Made by a program: the position numbers and the translations under genes. Positions 1 to 7,354 of a stretch of DNA of 10,999 nucleotides are shown one piece after another. Location of the stretch: contig DJBN01000065.1 of NCBI GenBank assembly GCA_002430075.1, forward strand, positions 427-11,425, written 5' to 3'. The notes beneath the pieces were generated by a model. The model was not told the DNA's origin and did no database searches. It saw only the letters and a list, made by a program, of their open reading frames with translations. The first letter of the stretch is position 1, and each line of letters opens with the position of its first letter. This DNA comes from Actinobacteria bacterium UBA5975 (GTDB lineage Bacteria > Actinomycetota > Actinomycetes > Nanopelagicales > Nanopelagicaceae).

Positions 1-264
1 AATATCAAGTCGCAGATTAAGCGCATTAAGACAAATGAGAAGGCATACCTTCGTAATAAGTCTGTCTCATCATCTATTAAGACTGCTGTTCGCAAGTTCC
101 GTGACGCAGTTGCTAAAGGTGACGCTTCTGAAACTACTGCCGAACTCCGCGCAGCATCGAAGGCTCTTGATATTGCGGTCTCAAAGGGAGTTCTACATAA
201 GAACACGGCTGCAAATAAGAAGTCTTCAATGGCTAAGGCGGCTGCTAAAGCCGGCGCTCGTTAA
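1..264 (+). CDS. rpsT: 30S ribosomal protein S20, 5' end cut by window
   Basis: S20 is a small, basic, helical protein that binds 16S rRNA early in assembly of the 30S subunit. The reading frame is open from base 1 and ends with TAA at 262-264, giving 87 visible residues. The visible N-terminus, [15 protein letters not shown], matches the family start, which normally reads M-A-N-I-K, so probably only the first two codons lie outside the window. The rest is lysine- and arginine-rich with the S20 pattern: a central VRKFRDAV helix, then [14 protein letters not shown] and an alanine-rich tail. It precedes lepA by 44 bases on the same strand. An overlapping frame at 35-280 is a shadow of this gene. 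The identification is secure; the true start cannot be seen. Confidence 0.96.
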   Translation, partial: NIKSQIKRIKTNEKAYLRNKSVSSSIKTAVRKFRDAVAKGDASETTAELRAASKALDIAVSKGVLHKNTAANKKSSMAKAAAKAGAR

Positions 265-277
265 TTCTTTCTCGGCA

Positions 278-283
278 TAAAGT
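278..283 (+). promoter_or_regulatory. possible -10 box before lepA
   Basis: TAAAGT fits the actinobacterial -10 pattern TANNNT. It lies in the 44-base gap between rpsT and lepA, so transcription would start near 290, just upstream of the AAAGG ribosome binding site. I see no convincing -35 box. The gap is AT-rich, so a chance match is quite possible, and lepA may simply be read through from rpsT. Confidence 0.25.
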
Positions 284-295
284 TTTATTAAAGAT

Positions 296-300
296 AAAGG
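296..300 (+). promoter_or_regulatory. ribosome binding site deciding the lepA GTG start
   Basis: AAAGG lies 8 bases before the GTG at 309. There is no ATG in frame near this point, and the protein family begins in this region, so this Shine-Dalgarno-like site supports GTG as the start codon. Confidence 0.6.
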
Positions 301-308
301 TCACTTAA

Positions 309-2189
309 GTGCCAGCAATATCCATTGCTAAGGCGCCACAACCTGCGGCTACAAATCCTGCGCAGATTCGCAATTTCTGCATCATTGCCCATATCGACCA
401 CGGCAAATCAACTCTTGCCGACCGCATGCTCCAAATCACTGAAGTCGTAGACGCGCGCAATATGCGCGCGCAGTATCTGGATCGCATGGATATCGAGCGT
501 GAACGTGGAATCACTATTAAGTCACAAGCCGTTCGCCTTCCGTGGCGCAGCGGACTTGATGGCCAGGAATACATCCTCAACATTATTGATACACCAGGCC
601 ACGTTGACTTTACCTACGAAGTTTCACGTTCTCTTGCTGCATGCGAAGGCGCAGTGCTTCTCGTTGATTGCGCACAAGGTATTGAAGCGCAGACTCTGGC
701 AAACTTGTACTTAGCGATGGAAAATAATCTCACCATCATTCCAGTGCTTAACAAAATTGATTTGCCTAATGCTCAACCAGAGAAATTTGCCGCAGAGCTT
801 GCAGGGCTCATCGGTTGCAAAGTAGAAGATGTATTACGCGTATCTGGAAAAACTGGCGACGGCGTAGCTGATTTACTTGACCAGATTATTGATCAAATCC
901 CAGCTCCAATCGGAGATCCCGATGCGCCTGCTCGCGCCCTTATCTTTGACTCTGTCTACGATTCATATCGCGGCGTTGTCACCTATGTGCGCGTTATTGA
1001 TGGACACATAAATCCGCGCGAACAGATTCAGATGTTTTCAACCGGCGTAAAGCACGAAGCGCTTGAAGTTGGTGTTATCTCACCAGAACCGCTGCCATCA
1101 AAGGGTCTTGGCGTTGGCGAGGTAGGCTATTTAATTACAGGAGTGAAGGATGTTCGCCAATCTCGCGTTGGTGACACAATTACCAATTTTGCTCGCCCCA
1201 CTAAGCAAGCTCTGGGCGGATATAAAGATCCGAAGCCAATGGTCTTCTCTGGACTATTCCCACTCGATGGCGCAGATTTTCCAGTGCTGCGCGATGCACT
1301 TGAGAAGTTACAACTGAACGATGCAGCCCTTGTCTATGAACCAGAAAGCTCAGCAGCGCTCGGCTTCGGTTTTCGTTGTGGCTTCCTAGGTTTGCTCCAT
1401 ATGGAAATCGTGCGCGAAAGACTTGAACGCGAAGCAAAGCTCAACCTTATTTCAACTGCTCCCAACGTGGTCTACCGCGTCACCATGGAAGATGGCAAAG
1501 AACATATAGTCACCAATCCATCGGAATTTCCTGATGGGAAGATCAATAGCGTTAAAGAACCAATCGTAAAGTCCACAATTTTGGCGCCTGCTGAATTTAT
1601 CGGAACCATTATGGAGCTCTGCCAAGATCGCCGTGGAATCATGCTTGGAATGGATTACATCTCCGAAGATCGTGTCGAGATTCGCTACACCTTGCCTCTT
1701 GCCGAAATTGTCTTCGACTTCTTTGATCAACTCAAAAGCCGTACACGCGGATATGCATCTCTTGATTACGAAGAGATTGGTGATGAGGAAGGCAACTTGG
1801 TTAAGGTCGATATCTTGCTTCAAGGCGAAGCAGTTGATGCATTTAGCGCGGTGGTTCACCGCGATAAGGCTTATTCCTATGGCGTGATGATGACAGGAAA
1901 ATTGCGCGAACTTATTCCACGTCAACAATTTGAAGTTCCTATTCAGGCGGCCATTGGCTCACGAATCATTGCGCGCGAATCAATCCGCGCCATCCGCAAG
2001 GATGTTCTTGCAAAATGTTATGGTGGAGATATTTCTCGTAAGCGCAAACTTCTGGAGAAGCAGAAGGAAGGTAAGAAGCGCATGAAGATGGTGGGACGCG
2101 TTGAAGTGCCTCAAGAAGCCTTCGTTGCTGCACTTGCTACCGATGCCGATATCGAGAAGATCAAAGCAGCTCGTAAGCTTGAATCGTAA
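309..2189 (+). CDS. lepA: Elongation factor 4 (LepA), ribosomal back-translocase GTPase
   Basis: EF4 is a translational GTPase that resembles EF-G and acts on stalled or mistranslocated ribosomes. At 626 residues it is typical for an actinobacterial LepA; the E. coli protein is about 599, and the excess is mainly an alanine/proline-rich lead of about 20 residues. The GTPase motifs are intact: AHIDHGKST (27-35, P-loop), [10 protein letters not shown] (64-73, switch I), DTPGH (94-98, switch II) and NKID (148-151). The LepA-specific C-terminal part includes [21 protein letters not shown] near the end. The GTG start is preceded by AAAGG. hemW follows 5 bases after the stop, so the two are probably co-transcribed. 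An 8-bp inverted repeat sits in the switch I coding region. Identification is certain from motif content. Confidence 0.98.
   Translation: MPAISIAKAPQPAATNPAQIRNFCIIAHIDHGKSTLADRMLQITEVVDARNMRAQYLDRMDIERERGITIKSQAVRLPWRSGLDGQEYILNIIDTPGHVDFTYEVSRSLAACEGAVLLVDCAQGIEAQTLANLYLAMENNLTIIPVLNKIDLPNAQPEKFAAELAGLIGCKVEDVLRVSGKTGDGVADLLDQIIDQIPAPIGDPDAPARALIFDSVYDSYRGVVTYVRVIDGHINPREQIQMFSTGVKHEALEVGVISPEPLPSKGLGVGEVGYLITGVKDVRQSRVGDTITNFARPTKQALGGYKDPKPMVFSGLFPLDGADFPVLRDALEKLQLNDAALVYEPESSAALGFGFRCGFLGLLHMEIVRERLEREAKLNLISTAPNVVYRVTMEDGKEHIVTNPSEFPDGKINSVKEPIVKSTILAPAEFIGTIMELCQDRRGIMLGMDYISEDRVEIRYTLPLAEIVFDFFDQLKSRTRGYASLDYEEIGDEEGNLVKVDILLQGEAVDAFSAVVHRDKAYSYGVMMTGKLRELIPRQQFEVPIQAAIGSRIIARESIRAIRKDVLAKCYGGDISRKRKLLEKQKEGKKRMKMVGRVEVPQEAFVAALATDADIEKIKAARKLES
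452..470. repeat. Short GC-rich inverted repeat inside lepA
   Basis: CGCGCGCA and TGCGCGCG form a perfect 8-bp inverted repeat around a 3-base spacer. It encodes D-A-R-N-M-R-A just before switch I of LepA. It could form a tight hairpin in mRNA, but the residues are conserved in LepA, and arginine/alanine codons CGC and GCG easily create such a pattern by chance. Confidence 0.5.
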
Positions 2190-2194
2190 ATTTT

Positions 2195-3313
2195 ATGCTC
2201 TCGTTTTACGTCCACATCCCGTACTGCGTACGTCGCTGTGGCTACTGTGATTTCAATACCTATACGCCTTCCGAACTTCAAGATGGAGCAACTCTCGAAA
2301 TCGTCTCAGGTGATTACATTGATGCAGTCCTTAAAGAGCTAGAGACAGCCCCAACTGATCAAGTGCCCACCATTTTCTTTGGTGGAGGAACTCCTTCACT
2401 TTTGCCACCTAAAGATTTAGGTCGAGTTATTACTGCAATCAAGGCACGCAACGGGGTAATGGCAGACTGCGAAATTACACTAGAAGCTAACCCAGATTCT
2501 GTTACACAAGAAAAGCTCAACGAACTCTTTGCTGTTGGCTTCAACCGCATCTCATTTGGCATGCAATCTTCTAACCCAGAGGTCCTTAAAGTTCTAGACC
2601 GTACACATAACCCAGAGAATGTCCGTAGGTCAGTTGAGATGGCACGCGGCGCGGGGTTTGAATCGATTTCAGTTGATCTAATTTATGGAGCACCAGGTGA
2701 ATCTCTAAGTGATTGGGCTGCAACTGTTAAAGAAGCTCTCTCGCTTAATATCGATCACATCAGCGCATACGCGCTCATTGTTGAAGAAGGAACAAAGCTT
2801 GCGGCTCAAATTAAACGTGGCGAATATACAATGCCCGATGACGATTTAATGGCCGATATGTATCTGCTCATTGATCAGCAATGCATGCAAAAGGGTTTGA
2901 AATGGTATGAGCTCTCTAATTGGTCAAAGCCAGGACATCAATGCCGCCACAACATCGCTTATTGGAAATCTAATAATTGGTGGGGACTTGGCCCAGGTGC
3001 GCATTCACATATTGATCAGAAGAGATTCTGGAATGTGAAGCATCCCAACGCCTATAAAGAGAAGGTATTTGCTGGGATTTCACCGATTAAGGATTCAGAA
3101 ATCTTGAGCGATGATGAGAAGAGATCTGAATACATCATGCTCGCAATCAGAATGCCAGAAGGTGTAAAGAAATCTGCCCTGACTGTGGCCCAATACGAAC
3201 GTAGCCTTGAATATATAAAGAGTGGCCATGTAATTGAACGAGAAGATTCATTGTCACTTACTCCACAAGGTCGTCTCATAGCTGACCGACTTACGCATGA
3301 AATGCTCCGATAA
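2195..3313 (+). CDS. hemW: HemW-type radical SAM haem chaperone
   Basis: HemW is a radical SAM protein that binds haem and is thought to deliver it to haem proteins. It was long annotated as oxygen-independent coproporphyrinogen oxidase (HemN). The 372-residue length fits the family (E. coli HemW about 378). The cluster motif is C11-x3-C15-x2-C18, inside HIPYCVRRCGYCDFN. The residue two places after C18 is Phe20, where true HemN has a fourth cysteine, which favours HemW. GGGTPS at 63-68 is the SAM-binding glycine motif. HNIAYW at 252-257 matches the HNxxYW haem-binding motif of HemW. It starts 5 bases after lepA with no strong ribosome binding site, which suggests translational coupling. I see no sign of coproporphyrinogen oxidase features. 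Confidence 0.93.
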   Translation: MLSFYVHIPYCVRRCGYCDFNTYTPSELQDGATLEIVSGDYIDAVLKELETAPTDQVPTIFFGGGTPSLLPPKDLGRVITAIKARNGVMADCEITLEANPDSVTQEKLNELFAVGFNRISFGMQSSNPEVLKVLDRTHNPENVRRSVEMARGAGFESISVDLIYGAPGESLSDWAATVKEALSLNIDHISAYALIVEEGTKLAAQIKRGEYTMPDDDLMADMYLLIDQQCMQKGLKWYELSNWSKPGHQCRHNIAYWKSNNWWGLGPGAHSHIDQKRFWNVKHPNAYKEKVFAGISPIKDSEILSDDEKRSEYIMLAIRMPEGVKKSALTVAQYERSLEYIKSGHVIEREDSLSLTPQGRLIADRLTHEMLR

Positions 3314-3324
3314 GTGACGCACGA

Positions 3325-3330
3325 TAAGAT
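3325..3330 (+). promoter_or_regulatory. candidate leaderless promoter (-10) of hrcA
   Basis: TAAGAT fits the TANNNT -10 consensus and ends 9 bases before the hrcA ATG, so the transcript would begin at or within a few bases of the start codon. There is no Shine-Dalgarno sequence in this gap. The 12 bases at 3323-3334 are identical to 8597-8608 in front of the FAH-family gene. I see no good -35 box and no CIRCE element (TTAGCACTC-N9-GAGTGCTAA) here. Confidence 0.55.
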
Positions 3331-3339
3331 TGCCAAACT

Positions 3340-4077
3340 ATGACCACTGACCGCCGCCTCGAGATTCTCAGGGCAATTGTCGACGAATATGTCGAAACCC
3401 AAGAACCTGTTGGGTCCAAAGCCATTGCTGGTAAAGGTGCACTTGGCATTAGCCCAGCCACGATTCGAAATGAGATGGCAGTTCTTGAAGAAGAAGGCTT
3501 TATTACTCAGCCACATACAAGTGCGGGCCGGATTCCAACTGATCGTGGATACAGACTCTTTGTAGACAAACTTTCAACTGTCAAACCGCTCTCATCTGGC
3601 GAACGTCGCGCAATCGAAACATTTCTTGAGGGCGCCCACGACCTGGATGAAGTGGTCAAGCGCAGCGCTAAGTTATTGGCAGATATCACCAAGCAAGTTG
3701 CGGTTGTAAAGTATCCGAATCTTGGTGATTCACATGGGCGCGAGATGATGGCAATTTCTGGAACAGCAAATCTTGCACGATCAGGTGATGATTTGGGCGT
3801 CACCTTATCGCCGATTTTGGAAGCTCTCGAAGAACAGGTTGTGCTGTTGCGTCTTCTCAGTGATGCTCACCCAACAGTTCATGTAACTATCGGCAGTGAA
3901 CAACAAGATACAAATTTGCAGACCACTTCCCTTGTAAGCGTTGGATATGGTGCAGATACATCACTGGGTTCACTCGGCGTTCTTGGTCCTACCCGAATGG
4001 ATTATGCAGGTTCAATGTCAGCGGTTTCAGCAGTTGCTCGATATATAGGCCGCTACATTTCGGAGAGTAATCAATAA
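3340..4077 (+). CDS. hrcA: Heat-inducible transcription repressor HrcA, compact form
   Basis: HrcA represses chaperone genes by binding CIRCE operators and is normally kept active by GroEL. The N-terminal winged-helix domain is intact: [20 protein letters not shown] (36-55) carries the recognition helix and [14 protein letters not shown] (59-72) is the family signature. The C-terminal signatures are also present: GTANLA (141-146), [14 protein letters not shown] and GPTRMDY (216-222). The protein is only 245 residues, where HrcA is usually about 340. Compared from memory with B. subtilis HrcA, VVKYPNL (122-128) runs almost directly into [13 protein letters not shown] (133-145), so about 100 residues are missing: most of the first half of the GAF-like domain and the inserted dimerising domain. 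The frame is clean, with no stop or frameshift. Its stop overlaps the dnaJ start by one base (TAATG), the usual actinobacterial hrcA-dnaJ2 pair. Confidence 0.93.
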   Translation: MTTDRRLEILRAIVDEYVETQEPVGSKAIAGKGALGISPATIRNEMAVLEEEGFITQPHTSAGRIPTDRGYRLFVDKLSTVKPLSSGERRAIETFLEGAHDLDEVVKRSAKLLADITKQVAVVKYPNLGDSHGREMMAISGTANLARSGDDLGVTLSPILEALEEQVVLLRLLSDAHPTVHVTIGSEQQDTNLQTTSLVSVGYGADTSLGSLGVLGPTRMDYAGSMSAVSAVARYIGRYISESNQ

Positions 4078-5180
4078 TGGCTGATCTGTATGGTCTCTTA
4101 GGGCTCGATCGGGGCGCAACGGCAGATGACATTAAGAAGGCATATCGCAAAATTGCACGCGAACTTCATCCTGATGTAAATCCAGATCCTGAAATTCAAA
4201 ATAAATTTAAAGAAGTTACAGCGGCGTATGACACGTTATCTGATCCACAGAAACGTCAGCAATATGACATGGGCGGACAAGGTGGGTTCGGTGGAGGTTT
4301 TGGTGGCGGCGGATTTAGTGACATCATGGATGCATTCTTTGGTGGCAGTGGAAATCGCGGACCACGGCCGCGAATGCGCCAAGGACAAGATGCACTGATT
4401 CGCATCGAGGTAGATCTGAACGAAGCATGCTTTGGAACTGAACGCGATATCACCCTTGAATCAGCTGTCATCTGCCAGAAGTGCGAAGGTCAAGGAACGG
4501 CTAATCAGAGCGCTCCATCTATGTGTCCTGTCTGTAAAGGACGCGGTGAAACGCAATTTGTTCAGAAATCTTTCCTTGGCCAGGTCATGACATCGCGTCC
4601 ATGTAATAACTGTTCTGGATATGGAAGCGTGATTACAGATCCATGCCGTGAATGCGCAGGAGATGGGCGCGTTCGTGCTCGTCAAACTATTAACGTCAAG
4701 GTTCCAGCAGGTGTTGAAACTGGCAATCGAATTCAGATGTCAGGACGCGGGGAAGTGGGATCAGGTGGGGGACCAGCTGGAGACCTCTACATCGAAATTG
4801 TCGAAGAAGAGCATGAATTTCTACTGCGCGATGGCGATAACCTGCACATTGCAATCGAAATTTCATTTGCTGCAGCATCCCTTGGCACATCGGTAAAAGT
4901 CGAGACCCTTGATGGTCCAGTCGACGTTCAGATCAAGGCTGGTACTCAAAGTGGAACAATAGCTCCGGTGAAAGGCAAGGGCATGACTCGTCTTCGCACG
5001 ACTCATCGCGGCGACCTTATTGTTCACGTCGATATTGCAACCCCACATAAGCTCAATCGCGATCAAGAGAAGTTACTGAAGGAATTTGCAACTTCTCGTG
5101 GCGAAAAAGATGGAGATGTAAAGATCAAGGGGCATAAAGAGGGGCTTTTCTCTAAGTTCCGAGATGCCTTCGGTCGATAA
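4077..5180 (+). CDS. dnaJ: Chaperone DnaJ (actinobacterial DnaJ2 type)
   Basis: DnaJ is the J-domain co-chaperone that binds unfolded protein and stimulates DnaK ATPase activity. The 367-residue protein has every type I part in order: a J domain with HPD at 31-33, a glycine/phenylalanine-rich linker around 67-91, four zinc-binding CxxCxGxG repeats (CQKCEGQG 133-140, CPVCKGRG 150-157, CNNCSGYG 176-183, CRECAGDG 190-197), and the C-terminal substrate-binding domains. The short tail FSKFRDAFGR resembles other actinobacterial DnaJ2 proteins. The position directly behind hrcA identifies it as the dnaJ2 copy rather than the dnaK-grpE-linked copy. A GGAG at 4062-4065 lies 11 bases before the ATG, inside hrcA. 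One-base overlaps at both ends point to coupled translation with hrcA and rsmE. Confidence 0.97.
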   Translation: MADLYGLLGLDRGATADDIKKAYRKIARELHPDVNPDPEIQNKFKEVTAAYDTLSDPQKRQQYDMGGQGGFGGGFGGGGFSDIMDAFFGGSGNRGPRPRMRQGQDALIRIEVDLNEACFGTERDITLESAVICQKCEGQGTANQSAPSMCPVCKGRGETQFVQKSFLGQVMTSRPCNNCSGYGSVITDPCRECAGDGRVRARQTINVKVPAGVETGNRIQMSGRGEVGSGGGPAGDLYIEIVEEEHEFLLRDGDNLHIAIEISFAAASLGTSVKVETLDGPVDVQIKAGTQSGTIAPVKGKGMTRLRTTHRGDLIVHVDIATPHKLNRDQEKLLKEFATSRGEKDGDVKIKGHKEGLFSKFRDAFGR

Positions 5181-5896
5181 TGCTTACTCTCTTCTTCGTT
5201 GATAATCTTCCTACCGCTGTTGGATCGATCTATGAATTCAATAACGACGACGCGCTGCATGCAATCCGAGTACTTCGAATGAAAAGTGGTGATCTCTTCA
5301 ATCTCTCTGATGGCAAAGGAGCTTGGTCGCGTGTTGAAGCCAAACAAGTTTCCAAGAAACATATGACTGTTCAAGTTCTCGAAACCGGGTACCAAGATCC
5401 ACTCAGCTGTACCTTTATAGTGATTCAAGCAATTCCAAAGGGCGATCGAATCAAGGAATCGATTGAACTTTGCACAGAAGGTGGCGCGGACCGAATAGTT
5501 ATGTGGAAAGCTGCGCGAAGCATTGGAAAATCAGATGACAAGATTGAAAAATTGAAGACCACCGCCCGAGAAGCCAGCAAGCAATCGCGCCGCTTTCGAA
5601 TCCCTGAAGTAATTGGGGTTGCAACAACAAGCGCAGTGGTCGATCAAATCGCTCAAGCAGATTGCGCAATCGTCTTTCATGAATCTGCAACGATGACGCT
5701 TTCTCAAGTAGTAATTCCTGGATGCAAGTCTGTTGCAATCGTCATCGGCCCCGAAGGAGGGCTCACAGATGATGAGATCGATACATTTGCAGCCGCTGGC
5801 GCCAAGGTCGCGCTGATGGGTAGACCCGTTCTGCGCTCAGCACACGCTGGATTGGCAGCCCTTTCAGCGCTCAACACCGCCTTGTCCGTGTGGTGA
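5180..5896 (+). CDS. rsmE: 16S rRNA (uracil-1498-N3)-methyltransferase RsmE
   Basis: RsmE uses S-adenosylmethionine to methylate U1498 of 16S rRNA in the assembled 30S subunit. The 238 residues match the family length (E. coli about 243). The N-terminal PUA-like part carries HAIRVLRMKSGD. The SPOUT-class methyltransferase domain carries GPEGGLTDDEID (190-201), the family's cofactor-binding knot motif, followed by LMGRPVLRSAHAG, which corresponds to the usual LGxxILRxxTA segment. The ATG overlaps the dnaJ stop by one base (TAATG) and has no evident ribosome binding site, so its translation is probably coupled to dnaJ. The hrcA-dnaJ-rsmE order is standard in actinobacteria. The only mild oddity is SAHAG where T-x-TA is more common. 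Confidence 0.94.
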   Translation: MLTLFFVDNLPTAVGSIYEFNNDDALHAIRVLRMKSGDLFNLSDGKGAWSRVEAKQVSKKHMTVQVLETGYQDPLSCTFIVIQAIPKGDRIKESIELCTEGGADRIVMWKAARSIGKSDDKIEKLKTTAREASKQSRRFRIPEVIGVATTSAVVDQIAQADCAIVFHESATMTLSQVVIPGCKSVAIVIGPEGGLTDDEIDTFAAAGAKVALMGRPVLRSAHAGLAALSALNTALSVW

Positions 5897-5913
5897 AATT
5901 CCGCTATTAACGA

Positions 5914-5919
5914 TAGATT
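5914..5919 (+). promoter_or_regulatory. candidate leaderless promoter (-10) of phoH
   Basis: TAGATT fits TANNNT and ends 9 bases before the phoH ATG. The 32-base gap behind rsmE has no Shine-Dalgarno sequence, so a leaderless or nearly leaderless mRNA is plausible. A TATATG overlapping the start codon is another AT-rich match, so the assignment is tentative. Confidence 0.4.
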
Positions 5920-5928
5920 TTCAGTTAT

Positions 5929-6912
5929 ATGGAACGCCTTTTAATAACCGTCCCACCAGCCATCCCAATGGTCTCACTCGTCGGTGTGAGCGATGCAAAT
6001 ATGTTAGCCATCGAGGCAGCATTTCCTTCAGTCAATGCCACAGTCCGCGGTAATGAAATTACTCTGCGCGGTCCTCATATCGATTGCCTTGCTATGGAAA
6101 AGCTCATTACTGAGATGATGGTTGTCATCCGCTCTGGACAAGTATTAAGCGTCGATGCTGTTACCCGAAGCATTGCAATGCTTGAGGCCGAACCTACTCA
6201 GCATCCCAGTGAAGTTCTCTCTCTCAATATTGTCTCCAATCGCGGTCGCACAATTAGGCCAAAGACGGCAAACCAGAAGCTCTATGTCGATGCAATCGAA
6301 GAGAACACCATCACCTTTGGAATTGGACCAGCCGGTACTGGAAAGACCTATCTTGCGATGGCAAAGGCTGTTGCAGCTCTTCAAGCCAAGAAGGTCAATC
6401 GTATTATCTTGTCTCGCCCTGCAGTAGAAGCGGGCGAAAAGTTGGGCTTCTTACCGGGAACTTTAAATGAAAAGATTGATCCATACTTACGACCACTCTT
6501 TGATGCGCTGCATGACATGATCGATACCGAATCAATTCCACGGTTGATGCAGACCGGTGTCATAGAAGTTGCCCCCCTTGCCTTTATGCGTGGTCGTACG
6601 CTCAACGATGCATTCATCATTTTGGATGAAGCTCAGAACACCACCCCTGAACAGATGAAGATGTTCTTAACTCGCTTGGGCTTTGGTTCAAAGATGGTTA
6701 TTACAGGCGATGTGACCCAGAATGATTTACCGAATGGTCAGCGCTCAGGGCTTGCAATCATTCGCGATATTCTTGATGGAATCGATGATATTTCCTTTAT
6801 GGAGCTAACTGTCGAGGATGTAGTTCGACACAGATTAATTGGCGATATTGTCAAGGCCTACGACAAGTACGATGCGACTAAATCCGTCCCTCGTCCAATT
6901 CGCAACGTATAA
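5929..6912 (+). CDS. phoH: PhoH-family ATPase (PhoH/YbeZ type)
   Basis: This is a cytoplasmic P-loop ATPase of the PhoH/YbeZ family, linked to RNA metabolism and almost always encoded beside ybeY. The 327 residues fit the family. The Walker A motif is GPAGTGKT (133-140, Lys139) and Walker B is FIILDEAQNT with Asp233-Glu234. Between them are the family segments LSRPAVEAGEKLGFLPG and the downstream GDVTQNDLP with its sensor asparagine/glutamine region. The N-terminal 100 residues resemble the KH-like nucleic-acid-binding lead of YbeZ. It begins a closely packed group with ybeY (7 bases downstream). The ATPase family is certain; the exact cellular role is not settled, and the phosphate-starvation name is historical. 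Confidence 0.94.
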   Translation: MERLLITVPPAIPMVSLVGVSDANMLAIEAAFPSVNATVRGNEITLRGPHIDCLAMEKLITEMMVVIRSGQVLSVDAVTRSIAMLEAEPTQHPSEVLSLNIVSNRGRTIRPKTANQKLYVDAIEENTITFGIGPAGTGKTYLAMAKAVAALQAKKVNRIILSRPAVEAGEKLGFLPGTLNEKIDPYLRPLFDALHDMIDTESIPRLMQTGVIEVAPLAFMRGRTLNDAFIILDEAQNTTPEQMKMFLTRLGFGSKMVITGDVTQNDLPNGQRSGLAIIRDILDGIDDISFMELTVEDVVRHRLIGDIVKAYDKYDATKSVPRPIRNV

Positions 6913-6919
6913 ATAACCT

Positions 6920-7354
6920 ATGACAGTCGAATTAGTTAATCGCTCTGGCGCGCTCGTGCCTGAAGTGCAGATGCATACCCTTATTAATTTCGGTATTGAA
7001 TACATGGAGCTCAACCCCGAGTGTGAAATCTCTCTTACCTTTGTTGATGCACAAGAGATGGAAGAGCTACACATCAAATGGATGCAAGAAGGCGGCCCAA
7101 CGGATGTGCTCTCCTTTCCAATGGATATGCCCGAAAAGATCGGTGATGTCGTAACTCTTGGAGATATTGTGATTTCACCCGCTGTAGCTGCAAAGCAGGC
7201 GCTAGAAGCTGGTCATAGCACCGAAGATGAAATCTATATACTTGCGATACACGGTCTGCTGCACATCATTGGTTATGACCATGCAGATCCCGATGAAGAG
7301 AAGGTTATGTTTTCCTTGCAGGAAAAAATTATAAAGGAGTGGTCACAGAAGTGA
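6920..7354 (+). CDS. ybeY: Endoribonuclease YbeY, rRNA maturation factor
   Basis: YbeY is a metal-dependent endoribonuclease involved in maturation of 16S rRNA and in 70S ribosome quality control. The 144-residue protein carries the hallmark HGLLHIIGYDH at 111-121, in which His111, His115 and His121 bind the zinc ion. The upstream FVDAQEMEELHIKWM and GPTDVLSFPMD segments are also typical. It starts 7 bases after phoH with no Shine-Dalgarno sequence, so coupling with phoH is likely. Its TGA overlaps the GTG start of the next gene by four bases (GTGA). Length and motifs are complete. Confidence 0.96.
   Translation: MTVELVNRSGALVPEVQMHTLINFGIEYMELNPECEISLTFVDAQEMEELHIKWMQEGGPTDVLSFPMDMPEKIGDVVTLGDIVISPAVAAKQALEAGHSTEDEIYILAIHGLLHIIGYDHADPDEEKVMFSLQEKIIKEWSQK
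7333..7339 (+). promoter_or_regulatory. ribosome binding site deciding the GTG start at 7351
   Basis: AAAGGAG inside the end of ybeY ends 11 bases before the GTG at 7351. An in-frame GTG at 7339 overlaps this site and therefore cannot be served by it. The 7351 GTG also forms a GTGA overlap with the ybeY stop, a common operon arrangement. Confidence 0.65.

Noticed and set aside
1452..1928. 158-codon open frame on the - strand inside lepA
   Set aside because: It lies wholly antisense to a well-conserved gene, has no recognisable motif, and is explained by the codon bias of lepA.
2195..3313. Oxygen-independent coproporphyrinogen oxidase (HemN)
   Set aside because: Phe20 replaces the fourth HemN cysteine and the HNxxYW haem motif of HemW is present, so HemW is the better call.
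3314..3339. CIRCE operator in front of hrcA
   Set aside because: I looked for TTAGCACTC-N9-GAGTGCTAA or a close variant and found none. Only the -10-like TAAGAT is present.
3052..3516. 154-codon - strand open frame across the hemW/hrcA junction
   Set aside because: It is antisense to conserved coding sequence of both genes, with low-complexity serine/arginine content and no family resemblance.
5063..5428. 121-codon - strand open frame across the dnaJ/rsmE junction
   Set aside because: It is antisense to two clear genes and has no promoter, ribosome binding site or motif of its own.
7339..7350. Alternative GTG start at 7339 for the CBS/CorC gene
   Set aside because: It overlaps the AAAGGAG ribosome binding site itself. 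GTG at 7351 has proper spacing and a GTGA overlap with the ybeY stop.
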